This document shows, one piece after another, positions 54,611-63,679 of a stretch of 64,000 bases of DNA; the first letter of the stretch is position 1, and each line of letters opens with the position of its first letter. The notes beneath the pieces were generated by a model. That model worked only from the letters and a program-made list of their open reading frames with translations. It did no database searches and had not been told where the DNA came from. Source of the DNA: Bacteroidales bacterium (GTDB lineage Bacteria > Bacteroidota > Bacteroidia > Bacteroidales > UBA932); the NCBI GenBank assembly GCA_017399905.1, contig JAFQAR010000103.1:1-64000 (forward strand). Reading direction: 5' to 3'. Made by a program: the position numbers and the translations under genes.

Positions 54611-57397
54611 ATGAAATTACGTAATATATTTATTTACAGCCTGTTGGGATTCTGTCTGGCTCCTATGACTGCCAATGCTCAGGATAGTCTCGACGACAAG
54701 AAGTCGCAGAAGATCGATCTGGGTTACGGTGTCGAGAGTTCGGAATTCCATACGACAGCTGCTGCCTACACCATTACCGCCGAAGAGCTCAGCCATACTT
54801 CTGCCATTAGTCTTGCTGATGCGCTTTATGGCAAGCTGCTCGGACTTACTGCAGTGCAGAATACCGGTTTCAAAGGTGAAGAGGGCAGAGGTGCAACATT
54901 CAATATCCGTGGCGTCCAGACCACCGGTGAGACAGACATTCTTGTTCTTGTGGACGGTATAGAACGTCCTATCGACAGGATTACCGTAGAAGAAGTTGAA
55001 AGCGTCACTGTCCTCAAGGATGCTGCTGCCGTGGCACTTTACGGACATGAGGCCATAAACGGAGTGCTCCTCGTGAAGACAAAGCGCGGACAGGCAGGAA
55101 GCGGATTCAACCTTAAGGTAGGTGCTTCTCACAAGCTTCAGTTTGATCCTGATTATGCGGACATGGTAAGTGCATACGACTATGCGAATGCTCTTAACAT
55201 CGCAAGAGTGAATGACGGCAATTCTGTCATGTATTCGGAGGCTGAACTTCAGAAGTTCCTTGACGGCAGCGATCCGTATGTTTATCCAAACGTAAACTGG
55301 AAGGATGAGGTCTTCAAGAATACTGCACATGAAACCAACGCATACATCTCGATGTATGGAGGCTCCGACAGGGTACAGTATTATTCTCAGCTCGATTATA
55401 CCGATGCACGTGGACTCTATGCAAATCCTGATCAGGGTGACTGGAACTCACAGCTCAAGTATTCAAAGGCTAATATCCGTACCAATATTGACTTTGAGGT
55501 GACCAAGTCTACCAGGGTGAAGACCAATATTCTTGCGATCTTCATGGAGACAAACGGCGTCCCTAACATCAATTCCAACGATGCATGGTGGCATCTTTAC
55601 AAGGTTCCTGCATCGGCTTTCCCTATAAAGACAGAGAATGGAGTATGGGGTGGTAGCCAGACATATGGCGACTTCAACCTCCTTGCAAAGACTCAGGGTA
55701 CAGGTTTCTCTAAGACTCACCAGCGTCAGATCTGGGCGGACATCACTTTGGAGCAGGATCTCGACTTCATCCTCAAGGGCCTCCAGTTCTATGCAGGCGG
55801 ATCATACGACAATGCATCCAACACAATTGAGAGACGTAGCAAGGGTTACCAGTACGGATGGAACTATTATGATGCTTCAGGCAATATGCAGGAGGCTGTC
55901 ATGGGTACTGTGGAAGACAAGCTCGTGTTCAATCACTGGGTGGATTCACAGTGGCGTGTCGGAACTCTCAAGGCAGGTTTCAAGTATGCTACCCAGTTTA
56001 AGAACGGTGACAACTTCGCTGCTAACCTGAACTACAACATGAAGAGTGAGGTTCGTGACGGACGAAGCAATACATGGTATCGCCAGAATGTAAATCTCGC
56101 AGCTCACTATGACCATGCGGACAAGTTCATGGCTGACCTCGTCCTTGCAGCTAACGGTTCGAACAGGTCGTATCCTGCAAAGTGGGCGTTCTCTCCTACT
56201 TTGGGTCTCGGATGGGTATATGCAAACAATCCTGAATCAGACTTCCTGAATTTCGGTAAGCTCCGCTTCTCTGCAGGTATCCAGCATACTGATTATGTAC
56301 CTGCTGCAGGCCTGTGGCTTGAGAACTGGAGCGGTTCACACGGTGAATTCATTTATGGTACCAACTTCGGCAGCTCATGGGGCGCATTCATGACCCAGTT
56401 CCCTACTACAGATTTCAGGCAGGAGGCAGCTTATAAGGTCAATCTCGGTACTGACCTCAAGCTCGCAAGCTGTGTTGACGTGATTGCAGACGTATTCTAT
56501 CAGCAGAGACGCAATATCCTTGTAAGCGCAAATGAACTGAACTCGGCTGTAGTCGGAATCCAGTCCGCTTACGATGACAAGGGTGCTGTGGCAAGTTATG
56601 GAGCAGAGCTCGGTTTCCGTATTTCGAAGACTTTCGCAAATGGTATCAGACTTACTGCAAGCGAATTCTTCACAGCTACAAGAAACAAGGTTCTTGAGTG
56701 GATCGAGACACCTGTATATCCTAACCTTGCGGTTGTAGGTTCTTCAGCAGATGCTGCGCGCGGACTTGTTGCTCTCGGATTCTTCAAGAGCCAGCAGGAG
56801 ATCGACAACAGCCCGCTTCAGGAGTTCGGACAGGTGAAGGTAGGTGACATCAAGTATAAGGATATCAATGGTGACAATGTCATCAATGAGAATGACTACG
56901 TGGCTTTTGACTATGGTACTACTTTCCCTGCAATGAACTTTGCATTCAATATAGGACTCGAATACAAGGGTATCGGATTCAATGCAACAGTACAGTATGG
57001 CGGAAACCAGATCAAGAGCCTCCAGTATGTTGACGGCGTATGGGGTGCACTTTCAGACAACAGGAACATGTCGCAGGAATATTACAACAACTGCTACGAC
57101 CTGGCTGGCGACAAGGCTTTGTATCCTCGTCTCTCGACTGCAAACGTTGCAAACAATGCTCAGGCTTCTACCATCTGGTACCGCAATGTATCATGGATCA
57201 AGCTGCGTGACTGCGAGCTTTATTACAGGTTCCCTGCAAGGCTTCTTGAACGTGCCAAGATTTCGGATGCCAAGGTGTTCGTTCAGGGACAGAACCTTCT
57301 GTCATTCGACAACATCGGTGTCATGGATGCTGAGAACCTCAACACAGGTTATCCTGTGCTGAAGGCTGTTAACTTTGGACTTTCTGTAGTATTCTAA
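54611..57397 (+). CDS. SusC/RagA-family transporter 2, without the N-terminal CarboxypepD_reg domain
   Basis: 928 residues. Signal peptide ending ANAQ, then only about 50 residues before the plug domain (ISLADALYGKLLGLTAVQ, FNIRGVQTTGETDILVLVDGIERP, VLKDAAAVALYGHEAINGVLL), so the beta-sandwich that precedes the TonB box in most SusC proteins is missing. The barrel ends VLKAVNFGLSVVF. It is more diverged than SusC1 and follows SusD1 by 18 bp. Paired with the SusD2 gene 13 bp downstream. Confidence 0.93.
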   Translation: MKLRNIFIYSLLGFCLAPMTANAQDSLDDKKSQKIDLGYGVESSEFHTTAAAYTITAEELSHTSAISLADALYGKLLGLTAVQNTGFKGEEGRGATFNIRGVQTTGETDILVLVDGIERPIDRITVEEVESVTVLKDAAAVALYGHEAINGVLLVKTKRGQAGSGFNLKVGASHKLQFDPDYADMVSAYDYANALNIARVNDGNSVMYSEAELQKFLDGSDPYVYPNVNWKDEVFKNTAHETNAYISMYGGSDRVQYYSQLDYTDARGLYANPDQGDWNSQLKYSKANIRTNIDFEVTKSTRVKTNILAIFMETNGVPNINSNDAWWHLYKVPASAFPIKTENGVWGGSQTYGDFNLLAKTQGTGFSKTHQRQIWADITLEQDLDFILKGLQFYAGGSYDNASNTIERRSKGYQYGWNYYDASGNMQEAVMGTVEDKLVFNHWVDSQWRVGTLKAGFKYATQFKNGDNFAANLNYNMKSEVRDGRSNTWYRQNVNLAAHYDHADKFMADLVLAANGSNRSYPAKWAFSPTLGLGWVYANNPESDFLNFGKLRFSAGIQHTDYVPAAGLWLENWSGSHGEFIYGTNFGSSWGAFMTQFPTTDFRQEAAYKVNLGTDLKLASCVDVIADVFYQQRRNILVSANELNSAVVGIQSAYDDKGAVASYGAELGFRISKTFANGIRLTASEFFTATRNKVLEWIETPVYPNLAVVGSSADAARGLVALGFFKSQQEIDNSPLQEFGQVKVGDIKYKDINGDNVINENDYVAFDYGTTFPAMNFAFNIGLEYKGIGFNATVQYGGNQIKSLQYVDGVWGALSDNRNMSQEYYNNCYDLAGDKALYPRLSTANVANNAQASTIWYRNVSWIKLRDCELYYRFPARLLERAKISDAKVFVQGQNLLSFDNIGVMDAENLNTGYPVLKAVNFGLSVVF

Positions 57398-57410
57398 TAA
57401 AGAACGACTT

Positions 57411-59087
57411 ATGAAACTTGATAAAATAAGCTTATTCATTTTCACCTGTCTCTTTACGGTGTCGTGTGCGGACCTCAACTACACTGAGGAAAACACACGA
57501 GATGAGGCATGGACCTACGAATACTTTGGTGAAGGTATCAAGAACATGGTATTCGATGTTTACGCACAGGTGTATTCCGGTGAGTTTGATTCCAATAGTG
57601 CATATTTCCTTGCAGGTGCTACAGATGAGGCCCAGTACGCATTGGAGACAGGTGCAATCAACAACTATGTAAATGGTGGTTGGAGTCCGGCAAACCCTTA
57701 TTCAAACACCTGGGTTAAATCCTATAGAGCGATTTCAGAGGTACATATGTATCTTGAGAAGATCAATCAGGCTGACCTTTCGGAGTGGGAGCACAACGCC
57801 GACTACGAAATCTGGAGCCAGCAGCTGGAAATATTCCCTTATGAACTCCGTTTCCTCAGGGCTTACTTCTATTTCGAGCTTTTCAAGACCTATGGTGACG
57901 TTCCGCTTGTGACCACCACTCTTACAAACGCTCAGGCAAATTCGGTGACACGTACCCCTGCTGAAGAGGTAGTCAAGTTCATCGTTGACGAACTTGATGC
58001 CATCGCGCCATATCTCCCTGTTTCCTATGCAACGGAAAAAGGTGCTGAGATAGGACGCGCAACACGTGTCGCTGCATTTGCTCTCAAGGCACGTACTCTC
58101 CTTTATGCAGCTTCACCTCTGCATAATAAGACAAATGACAAGGCAAAATGGGCTGAGGCTGCCGAGGCTTGCAAATATATTCTTGACAATGCGGCTACAT
58201 GGGGCTTGAAGCTCAGTTCTTACGGCTCTCTTTGGGGAAATGATGCTTTCTTCAATTCGGAGATCATCTTCGGTATTGGAAGAAATGCAAGCAATGCCTT
58301 CGAGATGGCTCATTATCCTATCGGTGTAGAGAACGGATCTTCAGGAAACTGTCCAACCCAGAGCTTTGTTGACCAGTACGAGTATCAGGCTGACGGTGTG
58401 ACTTTCGGCGAGCGTTATCCTGGCAGCATCGACCTCAATTCGGTAGATCCTTATGCGGGTCTGGATCCACGCTTCGCCCTTACAGTCGTGAAGAACGGTG
58501 ACGAGTGGCCAAGCAACGGTGCTCAGAAGAAGGTCATCGAGACATTCATGGGAGGTTTCAATGCCGCTCCTAAGTATGGTGCAACTCCTACGGGATATTA
58601 TCTTAAGAAATATGTTGACGGCTCATGTGTGACTACTGCCGACAATCAGAAGACAAGCCGTCATACATGGATCATCTTCCGCCTTGGAGAGTTCTATCTC
58701 AACTATGCTGAGGCTGTTTACAATGCTACCGAAAGCGCAAACGATGCCACTTACGGTATGACTGCAAACGAGGCCATCAACGTTCTCCGCGGCCGTTCAG
58801 ATGTTCAGATGCCTGAATTCACTGAAGACGGTGAGGCATGGGTAGAGCGTTATGAGCGTGAGCGTCTTGTGGAGCTTGCTTTCGAGAACCATCGTTTCTG
58901 GGATGTACGCCGCTGGAAGAAGGCTGACCAGTATTTCAAGACTGTTCAGGTTGCGGAAATCAGCGCTTCAAAACAGCTTACCAGAACGACTGTGAACCGT
59001 CAGTGGAACGACAAGTACTACTTCTATCCTATTCCACAGACCGAAGTTAAGAAGAACCCTGCCCTTGGACAGAATCCAGGATGGTAA
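57411..59087 (+). CDS. SusD/RagB-family outer-membrane lipoprotein 2
   Basis: 558 residues. Lipobox FTVSC (Cys20). SusD-like N-terminal region with FLRAYFYFELFKTYGDVPLV, ALKARTLLYAASPLHN, and the C-terminal IIFRLGEFYLNYAEAVYN...VERYERERLVELAFENHRFWDVRRWKKADQY (shown in part). Ends PIPQTEVKKNPALGQNPGW, the usual SusD close. Partner of SusC2. Confidence 0.95.
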   Translation: MKLDKISLFIFTCLFTVSCADLNYTEENTRDEAWTYEYFGEGIKNMVFDVYAQVYSGEFDSNSAYFLAGATDEAQYALETGAINNYVNGGWSPANPYSNTWVKSYRAISEVHMYLEKINQADLSEWEHNADYEIWSQQLEIFPYELRFLRAYFYFELFKTYGDVPLVTTTLTNAQANSVTRTPAEEVVKFIVDELDAIAPYLPVSYATEKGAEIGRATRVAAFALKARTLLYAASPLHNKTNDKAKWAEAAEACKYILDNAATWGLKLSSYGSLWGNDAFFNSEIIFGIGRNASNAFEMAHYPIGVENGSSGNCPTQSFVDQYEYQADGVTFGERYPGSIDLNSVDPYAGLDPRFALTVVKNGDEWPSNGAQKKVIETFMGGFNAAPKYGATPTGYYLKKYVDGSCVTTADNQKTSRHTWIIFRLGEFYLNYAEAVYNATESANDATYGMTANEAINVLRGRSDVQMPEFTEDGEAWVERYERERLVELAFENHRFWDVRRWKKADQYFKTVQVAEISASKQLTRTTVNRQWNDKYYFYPIPQTEVKKNPALGQNPGW

Positions 59088-59108
59088 TAATTAATAAGGA
59101 GTTCAATT

Positions 59109-60575
59109 ATGAAGAATATATTTAAGCTTTTCGTTGCATTTCTGGCAGTTTTCTTCACAGCTTCTCTGACAGGTTGTGTTGAGGAACAGTTGGATTCTGC
59201 AGATGTCGGATTGCACATCAAGGTGTTCTTCCCGACAAAGGTGGTTGCAGGGCAGCCGATTACCATCAATGGTTCCGGCTTCTCTGAGGCAACTGAGATT
59301 GTGTTCCCAAGTGATGTCGTTGTCAGTAATTTCGAGATCATCAGCAATGACATGATCAGGGTGAATGCTCCGGCTGGCATTTCTGCTGAAGGTGGACATG
59401 TAGTCGTGCGTACTGCTGAGGATGATGCTGAATCACCTCTCCCTCTCACTCTTGGAAAAACAGTCATTTCAGGATATTCACTCCAGTCTGGTGAATCGAT
59501 TCAGGGTGGACAGCAGATGACTATCTATGGAACAGACCTCGAATTCATCACTTCCATTGAGCTTATTGACGCTGATGGCAATCCGCTGATCATCGATCAT
59601 AAGGACTTTTACCGCAAGGGTACAAGCTTTATAGTATTCACAGTACCTCAGAACATTTACACAGGTACATTTGCCGGTAAGGTTTCCACTTATGACAATC
59701 AGACATTCACGATGCCTGAGATCGCCTACGAGCCTGCTCCTACAGGTTACTGGGAGACTGTCAAGACCATTATCTGGAAGAATGAAGATCCTGCTGGTAA
59801 TGGTGCAATCAGCTGGAGCGGTAAGTATCGTTTCGGACTTGAAGGCACTGACGGTAATAACGAGTGTATCGCTCAGATTCCTGCCGAGACTTGGGAAAAG
59901 ATGAAGACCGGTACATTCTATATGGGCTATGCTGATAATGATCCGCAGATCCGTGTAACTACCGGTTGGTGGAGCACTACATGGACTGGCAACGATATCT
60001 TCCCAGGAAATGAACTGATTACCGACAACGGTGACGGTACATATGCTTTGGCTGTTACTCTTGCAGGCGATCCTCTCCTTGATCTTATCGATCAGCAGCA
60101 CCTCCTCTTCACTGGTGACCGCTATACTCCTCTTGAACTTTACTTCCTTGAAGAAGTTTGGGTTGAGTTCGGTTCAGGTCCGGAAGAAGTTGTGATGTGG
60201 GAGAATGATGGTTCAACAGGCGAGACTGGCTGGAGTGGAACATACCGTTTCGGTCTTGAGGGAACAGATGGAAATAATGAATGTATTGCAGAACTGCCTG
60301 CTGATTATTGGGAAGTGATCAAGACAGGTACTTTCTATCTGCAGTTCCAGGGTAGTGACTGGATCGATATGAAGATTACCACCGGTTGGTGGAGTGGCGA
60401 CTGGAGTGGAGGTAATATCCAGAGCGGCGACGAGCGTTTTGTCGATAATGGTGATGGAACATACACCATAGAAATTGTTCTTGCCGGAGATCCTGTCGCA
60501 GATCTTGTCGATCAGCAGCATCTGCTCTTCACAGGTGGCGGTTACACTCCGTTGAAGCTGTACTACATGGAATAG
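59109..60575 (+). CDS. Surface glycan-binding lipoprotein with two duplicated C-terminal modules
   Basis: 488 residues. Lipobox SLTGC. Two IPT/TIG-like beta domains (about 35-120 and 120-210; VVAGQPITINGSGF, IQGGQQMTIYGTDL). Then two tandem modules of about 127 residues, 220-346 and 361-488, sharing WSG.YRFGLEGTDGNNECIA, TTGWWS, DNGDGTY and DQQHLLFTG. The repeated Trp pairs suggest stacking on sugar rings. Position after SusD2 matches SusE/SusF-type or SGBP-B proteins. The fold of the module is not recognised. Its gene closes the operon with a strong terminator. Confidence 0.88.
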   Translation: MKNIFKLFVAFLAVFFTASLTGCVEEQLDSADVGLHIKVFFPTKVVAGQPITINGSGFSEATEIVFPSDVVVSNFEIISNDMIRVNAPAGISAEGGHVVVRTAEDDAESPLPLTLGKTVISGYSLQSGESIQGGQQMTIYGTDLEFITSIELIDADGNPLIIDHKDFYRKGTSFIVFTVPQNIYTGTFAGKVSTYDNQTFTMPEIAYEPAPTGYWETVKTIIWKNEDPAGNGAISWSGKYRFGLEGTDGNNECIAQIPAETWEKMKTGTFYMGYADNDPQIRVTTGWWSTTWTGNDIFPGNELITDNGDGTYALAVTLAGDPLLDLIDQQHLLFTGDRYTPLELYFLEEVWVEFGSGPEEVVMWENDGSTGETGWSGTYRFGLEGTDGNNECIAELPADYWEVIKTGTFYLQFQGSDWIDMKITTGWWSGDWSGGNIQSGDERFVDNGDGTYTIEIVLAGDPVADLVDQQHLLFTGGGYTPLKLYYME

Positions 60576-60595
60576 TTATGAGACTATGATATATC

Positions 60596-60626
60596 AATCA
60601 AGGCTGGTCATTGACCAGCCTTGATT
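60596..60626. terminator. Bidirectional terminator at the end of the SusCD locus
   Basis: Perfect 14-bp stem AATCAAGGCTGGTC / GACCAGCCTTGATT with a 3-nt loop, T-rich on the right. It also lies after the convergent reductase gene. Confidence 0.92.
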
Positions 60627-60655
60627 ATTTTCCGGGATTTCCTATCAGGCAGATA

Positions 60656-61300
60656 TTATCTGATGAAATTGGTCATTACCGGTTTTTCCTTGACAGGGTC
60701 AGGGATTCCTGCAGCGCGTCCGGCCTCGATGCATTTGAGCAGCCAGGCCATGTTGCGGCCGAGTTCGCGCATCACCTGCATGCCTTCCTCGTCCTGACGC
60801 ACCTGGTCAGGGGTGTTGCCATGCACCATGTTCCAGTATTTTGAAGAGACCACAGGCATTGACGAGATCGTGAAATACTTGTTGATCTGATCGAAGGCTG
60901 CCGTGGTGCCGCCTCTGCGGGCGCTTACGATGCCCGCTGCCGGCTTGTAGCGGAAGATCTTGCCCTTGCCGTAGAAGGCGCGGTCCATGAATGATGTGAG
61001 GGCTCCCGAAAGGGCCGCATAATGCACAGGGCTTCCGAATACGAAACCGTCCGCCTTCTCCGCCTTGTCAAGGAATCCGTTGACCGGATCGTTCATGAAG
61101 CAGCGCAGCGACGCCGGCTCTCCATTGGGCCCTCTCTTTATGCACTGCGCGCATCCGAGACATCCGGAAATAGGCTTCACTCCCAGCCAGATGATCTCCG
61201 TCTCCACTCCTGCCGCGTTAAGTTCCTTCTCGACCTCTGTCAGGGCCGTGTATGTACATCCCTCCTTATGAGGACTTCCGTTTACTAAGAGTACTTTCAT
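60656..61300 (-). CDS. NADPH-dependent FMN reductase / flavodoxin-like oxidoreductase
   Basis: 214 residues. Flavodoxin fold: phosphate loop LVNGSPHKEGCTYTAL, GFVFGSPVHYAALSGALTSFMDR, and YKPAAGIVSARRGGTT. A Cys-rich block GCLGCAQCIKRGP (about residues 46-58) is typical of the iron-sulfur flavoprotein/multimeric flavodoxin branch. Substrate unknown; may act in detoxification or disulfide metabolism. Single gene, converging on the SusCD locus. Confidence 0.9.
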   Translation of the reverse strand: MKVLLVNGSPHKEGCTYTALTEVEKELNAAGVETEIIWLGVKPISGCLGCAQCIKRGPNGEPASLRCFMNDPVNGFLDKAEKADGFVFGSPVHYAALSGALTSFMDRAFYGKGKIFRYKPAAGIVSARRGGTTAAFDQINKYFTISSMPVVSSKYWNMVHGNTPDQVRQDEEGMQVMRELGRNMAWLLKCIEAGRAAGIPDPVKEKPVMTNFIR

Positions 61301-61418
61301 GGTATCAAGCTAATTTTAATGTCAGGGAAAAGATTGTTTCGATATTTCAAAGTTAGGGAATTATTGTAAATCTTACAAATGGTCGGGTTTCATAAAATTT
61401 TGTGCTAATTATAGTATG

Positions 61419-61463
61419 TTGATATCAATAAGCCGCATTTGTAACTTTGTGATTGTAAACAAT
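61419..61463 (+). promoter_or_regulatory. Promoter and palindromes of the R-M controller gene
   Basis: -33 TTG (61419-61421), 20-bp spacer, -7 TAACTTTG (61442-61449). A perfect palindrome TTGATATCAA (61419-61428) covers the -33 element, and ATTGT-AA-ACAAT (61452-61463) lies just after the -7 box. Both are candidate operators for the controller protein. Confidence 0.6.
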
Positions 61464-61481
61464 TATAATATAAAGACTTGT

Positions 61482-61694
61482 ATGTATAAGGAACCTATTC
61501 TTGTGAGATTCGGGAAGAGAATTCAAGATTGTCGTAAAGAAAGACAATTGTCTCAGGAGCAGTTGGCTGAACTTGCCGGTTTCCATCGTACTTATATCGG
61601 TATGATAGAAAGGGCAGAAAGGAATATTACACTTTGCAATATTGAGAAGCTTGCTAAAGCTCTTCAAATCGATATATGTGATCTGCTTAAATAA
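61482..61694 (+). CDS. XRE-family controller (C) protein of a restriction-modification system
   Basis: 70 residues from ATG 61482; an ATG at 61416 would lie inside the promoter. A bare Cro/CI-type HTH: FGKRIQDCRKERQLSQEQLA, then HRTYIGMIERAERNITLCNIEKLAKAL (split here as HRTYIGMIERAERN and IEKLAKAL). This is the size and layout of C proteins that time the expression of type II systems. Starts 5 bp before the putative nuclease gene and is AT-rich like it. Confidence 0.88.
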   Translation: MYKEPILVRFGKRIQDCRKERQLSQEQLAELAGFHRTYIGMIERAERNITLCNIEKLAKALQIDICDLLK

Positions 61695-61699
61695 AGGTT

Positions 61700-63679
61700 A
61701 TGTTTTTCTTTTTTGATAGAGCGGAGGAGGATCGTCAATCTGTTGCCGGCAGATACTTCAGGATTCATGGCGATAATATTGTCGAATGTGAAAGGACGTT
61801 AGAACTTATAAGAGATGCGTATTCCGGAGTACTTACGTTACAGGAATCACCTTTATATAAACCCAAGTATATTCTTTCTTTCAATTCAGGATGCTACGTA
61901 ATAGAACTCTTGTCCGGTCATAACAGGTGGGGTGTAGATGTTGTGTCCGTTATGCAGGAAAATGGTGGAATTATTCACGAAGGTGCGGATTCATACGTCA
62001 CGGAGCTCATAGGAGAGGAGGAATATGTAATCTTTGCTTTGGAATACTGTTCCGCTTTGCCTGCTGGAAATAATGCATGGCAAAGAAGCGGTAGAGCGTT
62101 ATCTTCTGTTATGGCAGGGGTTCCATACCTTTATTTTACAGAAATAGGAGGTGTGGAATTGGATGAGGAAAGGAATGTTAAAGCTCCAAGATTTCCTAAT
62201 CCAGTGGTTCCTTTTTCATATGTTTCTACTTCAGAACGATATAAATGTTGCTGTATACCTGTATATAAACCACATCCTTCCATTACTCAGGAAACCTATG
62301 ATAAGTATGAAAAGATCATAGGGCTAAAACAAAGTCTGGAGATTGTAAAGGGATTAATGGAAAAGGAGGATATAAGTCAGCAACTTGAGATCCTTACAAG
62401 AAAAAATATAGAGCTGGTGAAACTGTTGTCATACAGCAGACGATTGAATGATACATTAAGAAACGAAGACTGGACGAATTTTTTGTATGCTGACAATCCG
62501 GTTCAGTGGCTGGTGGAAAATACGGCAGATTTAAAATGGAAAAAGAAATCGGCAGGTAAAGTTCGTGTATCAGAGTCATACAGGCAATTGATATCATTTG
62601 TTAATGATTGTCAGTACAAGACAATCGGAAGCAAGGATCTTCCTATATGTATAGTTCCTCAGGATTGCATCAGCCGGTTTGAGGATGAGCTGCACATGAT
62701 ATATCCGGATCTGGAGATACATTTTGATGGAAGCAGGCCTCTTGCAATTGCATGGATAACCGGTTTTAAACCGCGTGGAGATGATTCGCGTCCTGATAGA
62801 GGCTTGGTTCCATTAGCTCGGATGACGATAGGGGCCGATGTTGATTTGATGTCTGTGGTTTCAGGCCCGGCTAAAGCTATTACATGGCAAAAGATGGAGA
62901 GCTCCATTGATGAGCTTTGTGCTGAAAATGGACTTTGGAGAGCTATCTTTAAATTAAGTAACCATATTCTGATCGATAGTGCGACTATTGATAAACCAAG
63001 ATTTTATTCTCAAAAGATTGCAATAAAAACAAATAGAGATGCCTTGACCTTTCCTTTGGCTAAGGATCCGAAAGAGTTTACAGAGGATGATACTGACTGT
63101 GCTATACATCAGATTTTTGCTCATAAGGAAAATATGGGAATCCTGGAGGGAATGTGTAATCCTCCAGGAGGAGACTGGTCTGGAGTCAGTTGTTTAGGGA
63201 GTGATATTGAATATAGATGGACATCTTTACCGAGAGTGTCAAGAAATCAAGGAAAGAGACCTGACCATGTGATTCAGATTATTCAAGATGAAGTGGATTT
63301 GTTCTTTATCATTGAATCAAAAGAAATTGCAAGAGATCTGGAGGACAATGTCGGACAACACCTTGCTGCGTATCTGCATGAACTGTTCTTAAGCATGCCG
63401 ACAGCTAAAAAGAATGAGAAAGGAGAATGGCGCAGTATGGAGGATGATATTCCAGTACTCAAGCCCCGAAAAATGATATCTATAGGGGCATTTATGTATA
63501 GTGATTCCGATGAAATGGAAGAACATCGTACGCGTGGAGGCTTGGATGCCGTCATAGCGTTTCAGTTAGGACAAGAATCAATAGTTCATGTCTTGGATAG
63601 ATCTTTGGATAGGTCTGTGGAGAGTGTGCTGTTACAGATCGAACAGGTTATGGCAGGGTTTGAAGTTCAAGTATACTGA
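61700..63679 (+). CDS. Putative restriction endonuclease, family not recognised
   Basis: 659 residues. Called from context: C protein 5 bp upstream and a DNA adenine methyltransferase gene meeting its 3' end. A PD-(D/E)xK-like motif is present: Pro521-Asp522 in KRPDHVIQI and Glu539-Ser-Lys541 in FFIIESKEIARD, flanked by strands as in that nuclease fold. The N-terminal part has another striking block EYCSALPAGNNAWQRSGRA (115-133). The middle (about 180-480) is without known motifs and may recognise DNA. Codon use is AT-rich (many AAA, ATA, GAT), unlike neighbours, suggesting transfer. Other possibility: a nuclease of a defence system that is not type II. Confidence 0.65.
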   Translation: MFFFFDRAEEDRQSVAGRYFRIHGDNIVECERTLELIRDAYSGVLTLQESPLYKPKYILSFNSGCYVIELLSGHNRWGVDVVSVMQENGGIIHEGADSYVTELIGEEEYVIFALEYCSALPAGNNAWQRSGRALSSVMAGVPYLYFTEIGGVELDEERNVKAPRFPNPVVPFSYVSTSERYKCCCIPVYKPHPSITQETYDKYEKIIGLKQSLEIVKGLMEKEDISQQLEILTRKNIELVKLLSYSRRLNDTLRNEDWTNFLYADNPVQWLVENTADLKWKKKSAGKVRVSESYRQLISFVNDCQYKTIGSKDLPICIVPQDCISRFEDELHMIYPDLEIHFDGSRPLAIAWITGFKPRGDDSRPDRGLVPLARMTIGADVDLMSVVSGPAKAITWQKMESSIDELCAENGLWRAIFKLSNHILIDSATIDKPRFYSQKIAIKTNRDALTFPLAKDPKEFTEDDTDCAIHQIFAHKENMGILEGMCNPPGGDWSGVSCLGSDIEYRWTSLPRVSRNQGKRPDHVIQIIQDEVDLFFIIESKEIARDLEDNVGQHLAAYLHELFLSMPTAKKNEKGEWRSMEDDIPVLKPRKMISIGAFMYSDSDEMEEHRTRGGLDAVIAFQLGQESIVHVLDRSLDRSVESVLLQIEQVMAGFEVQVY

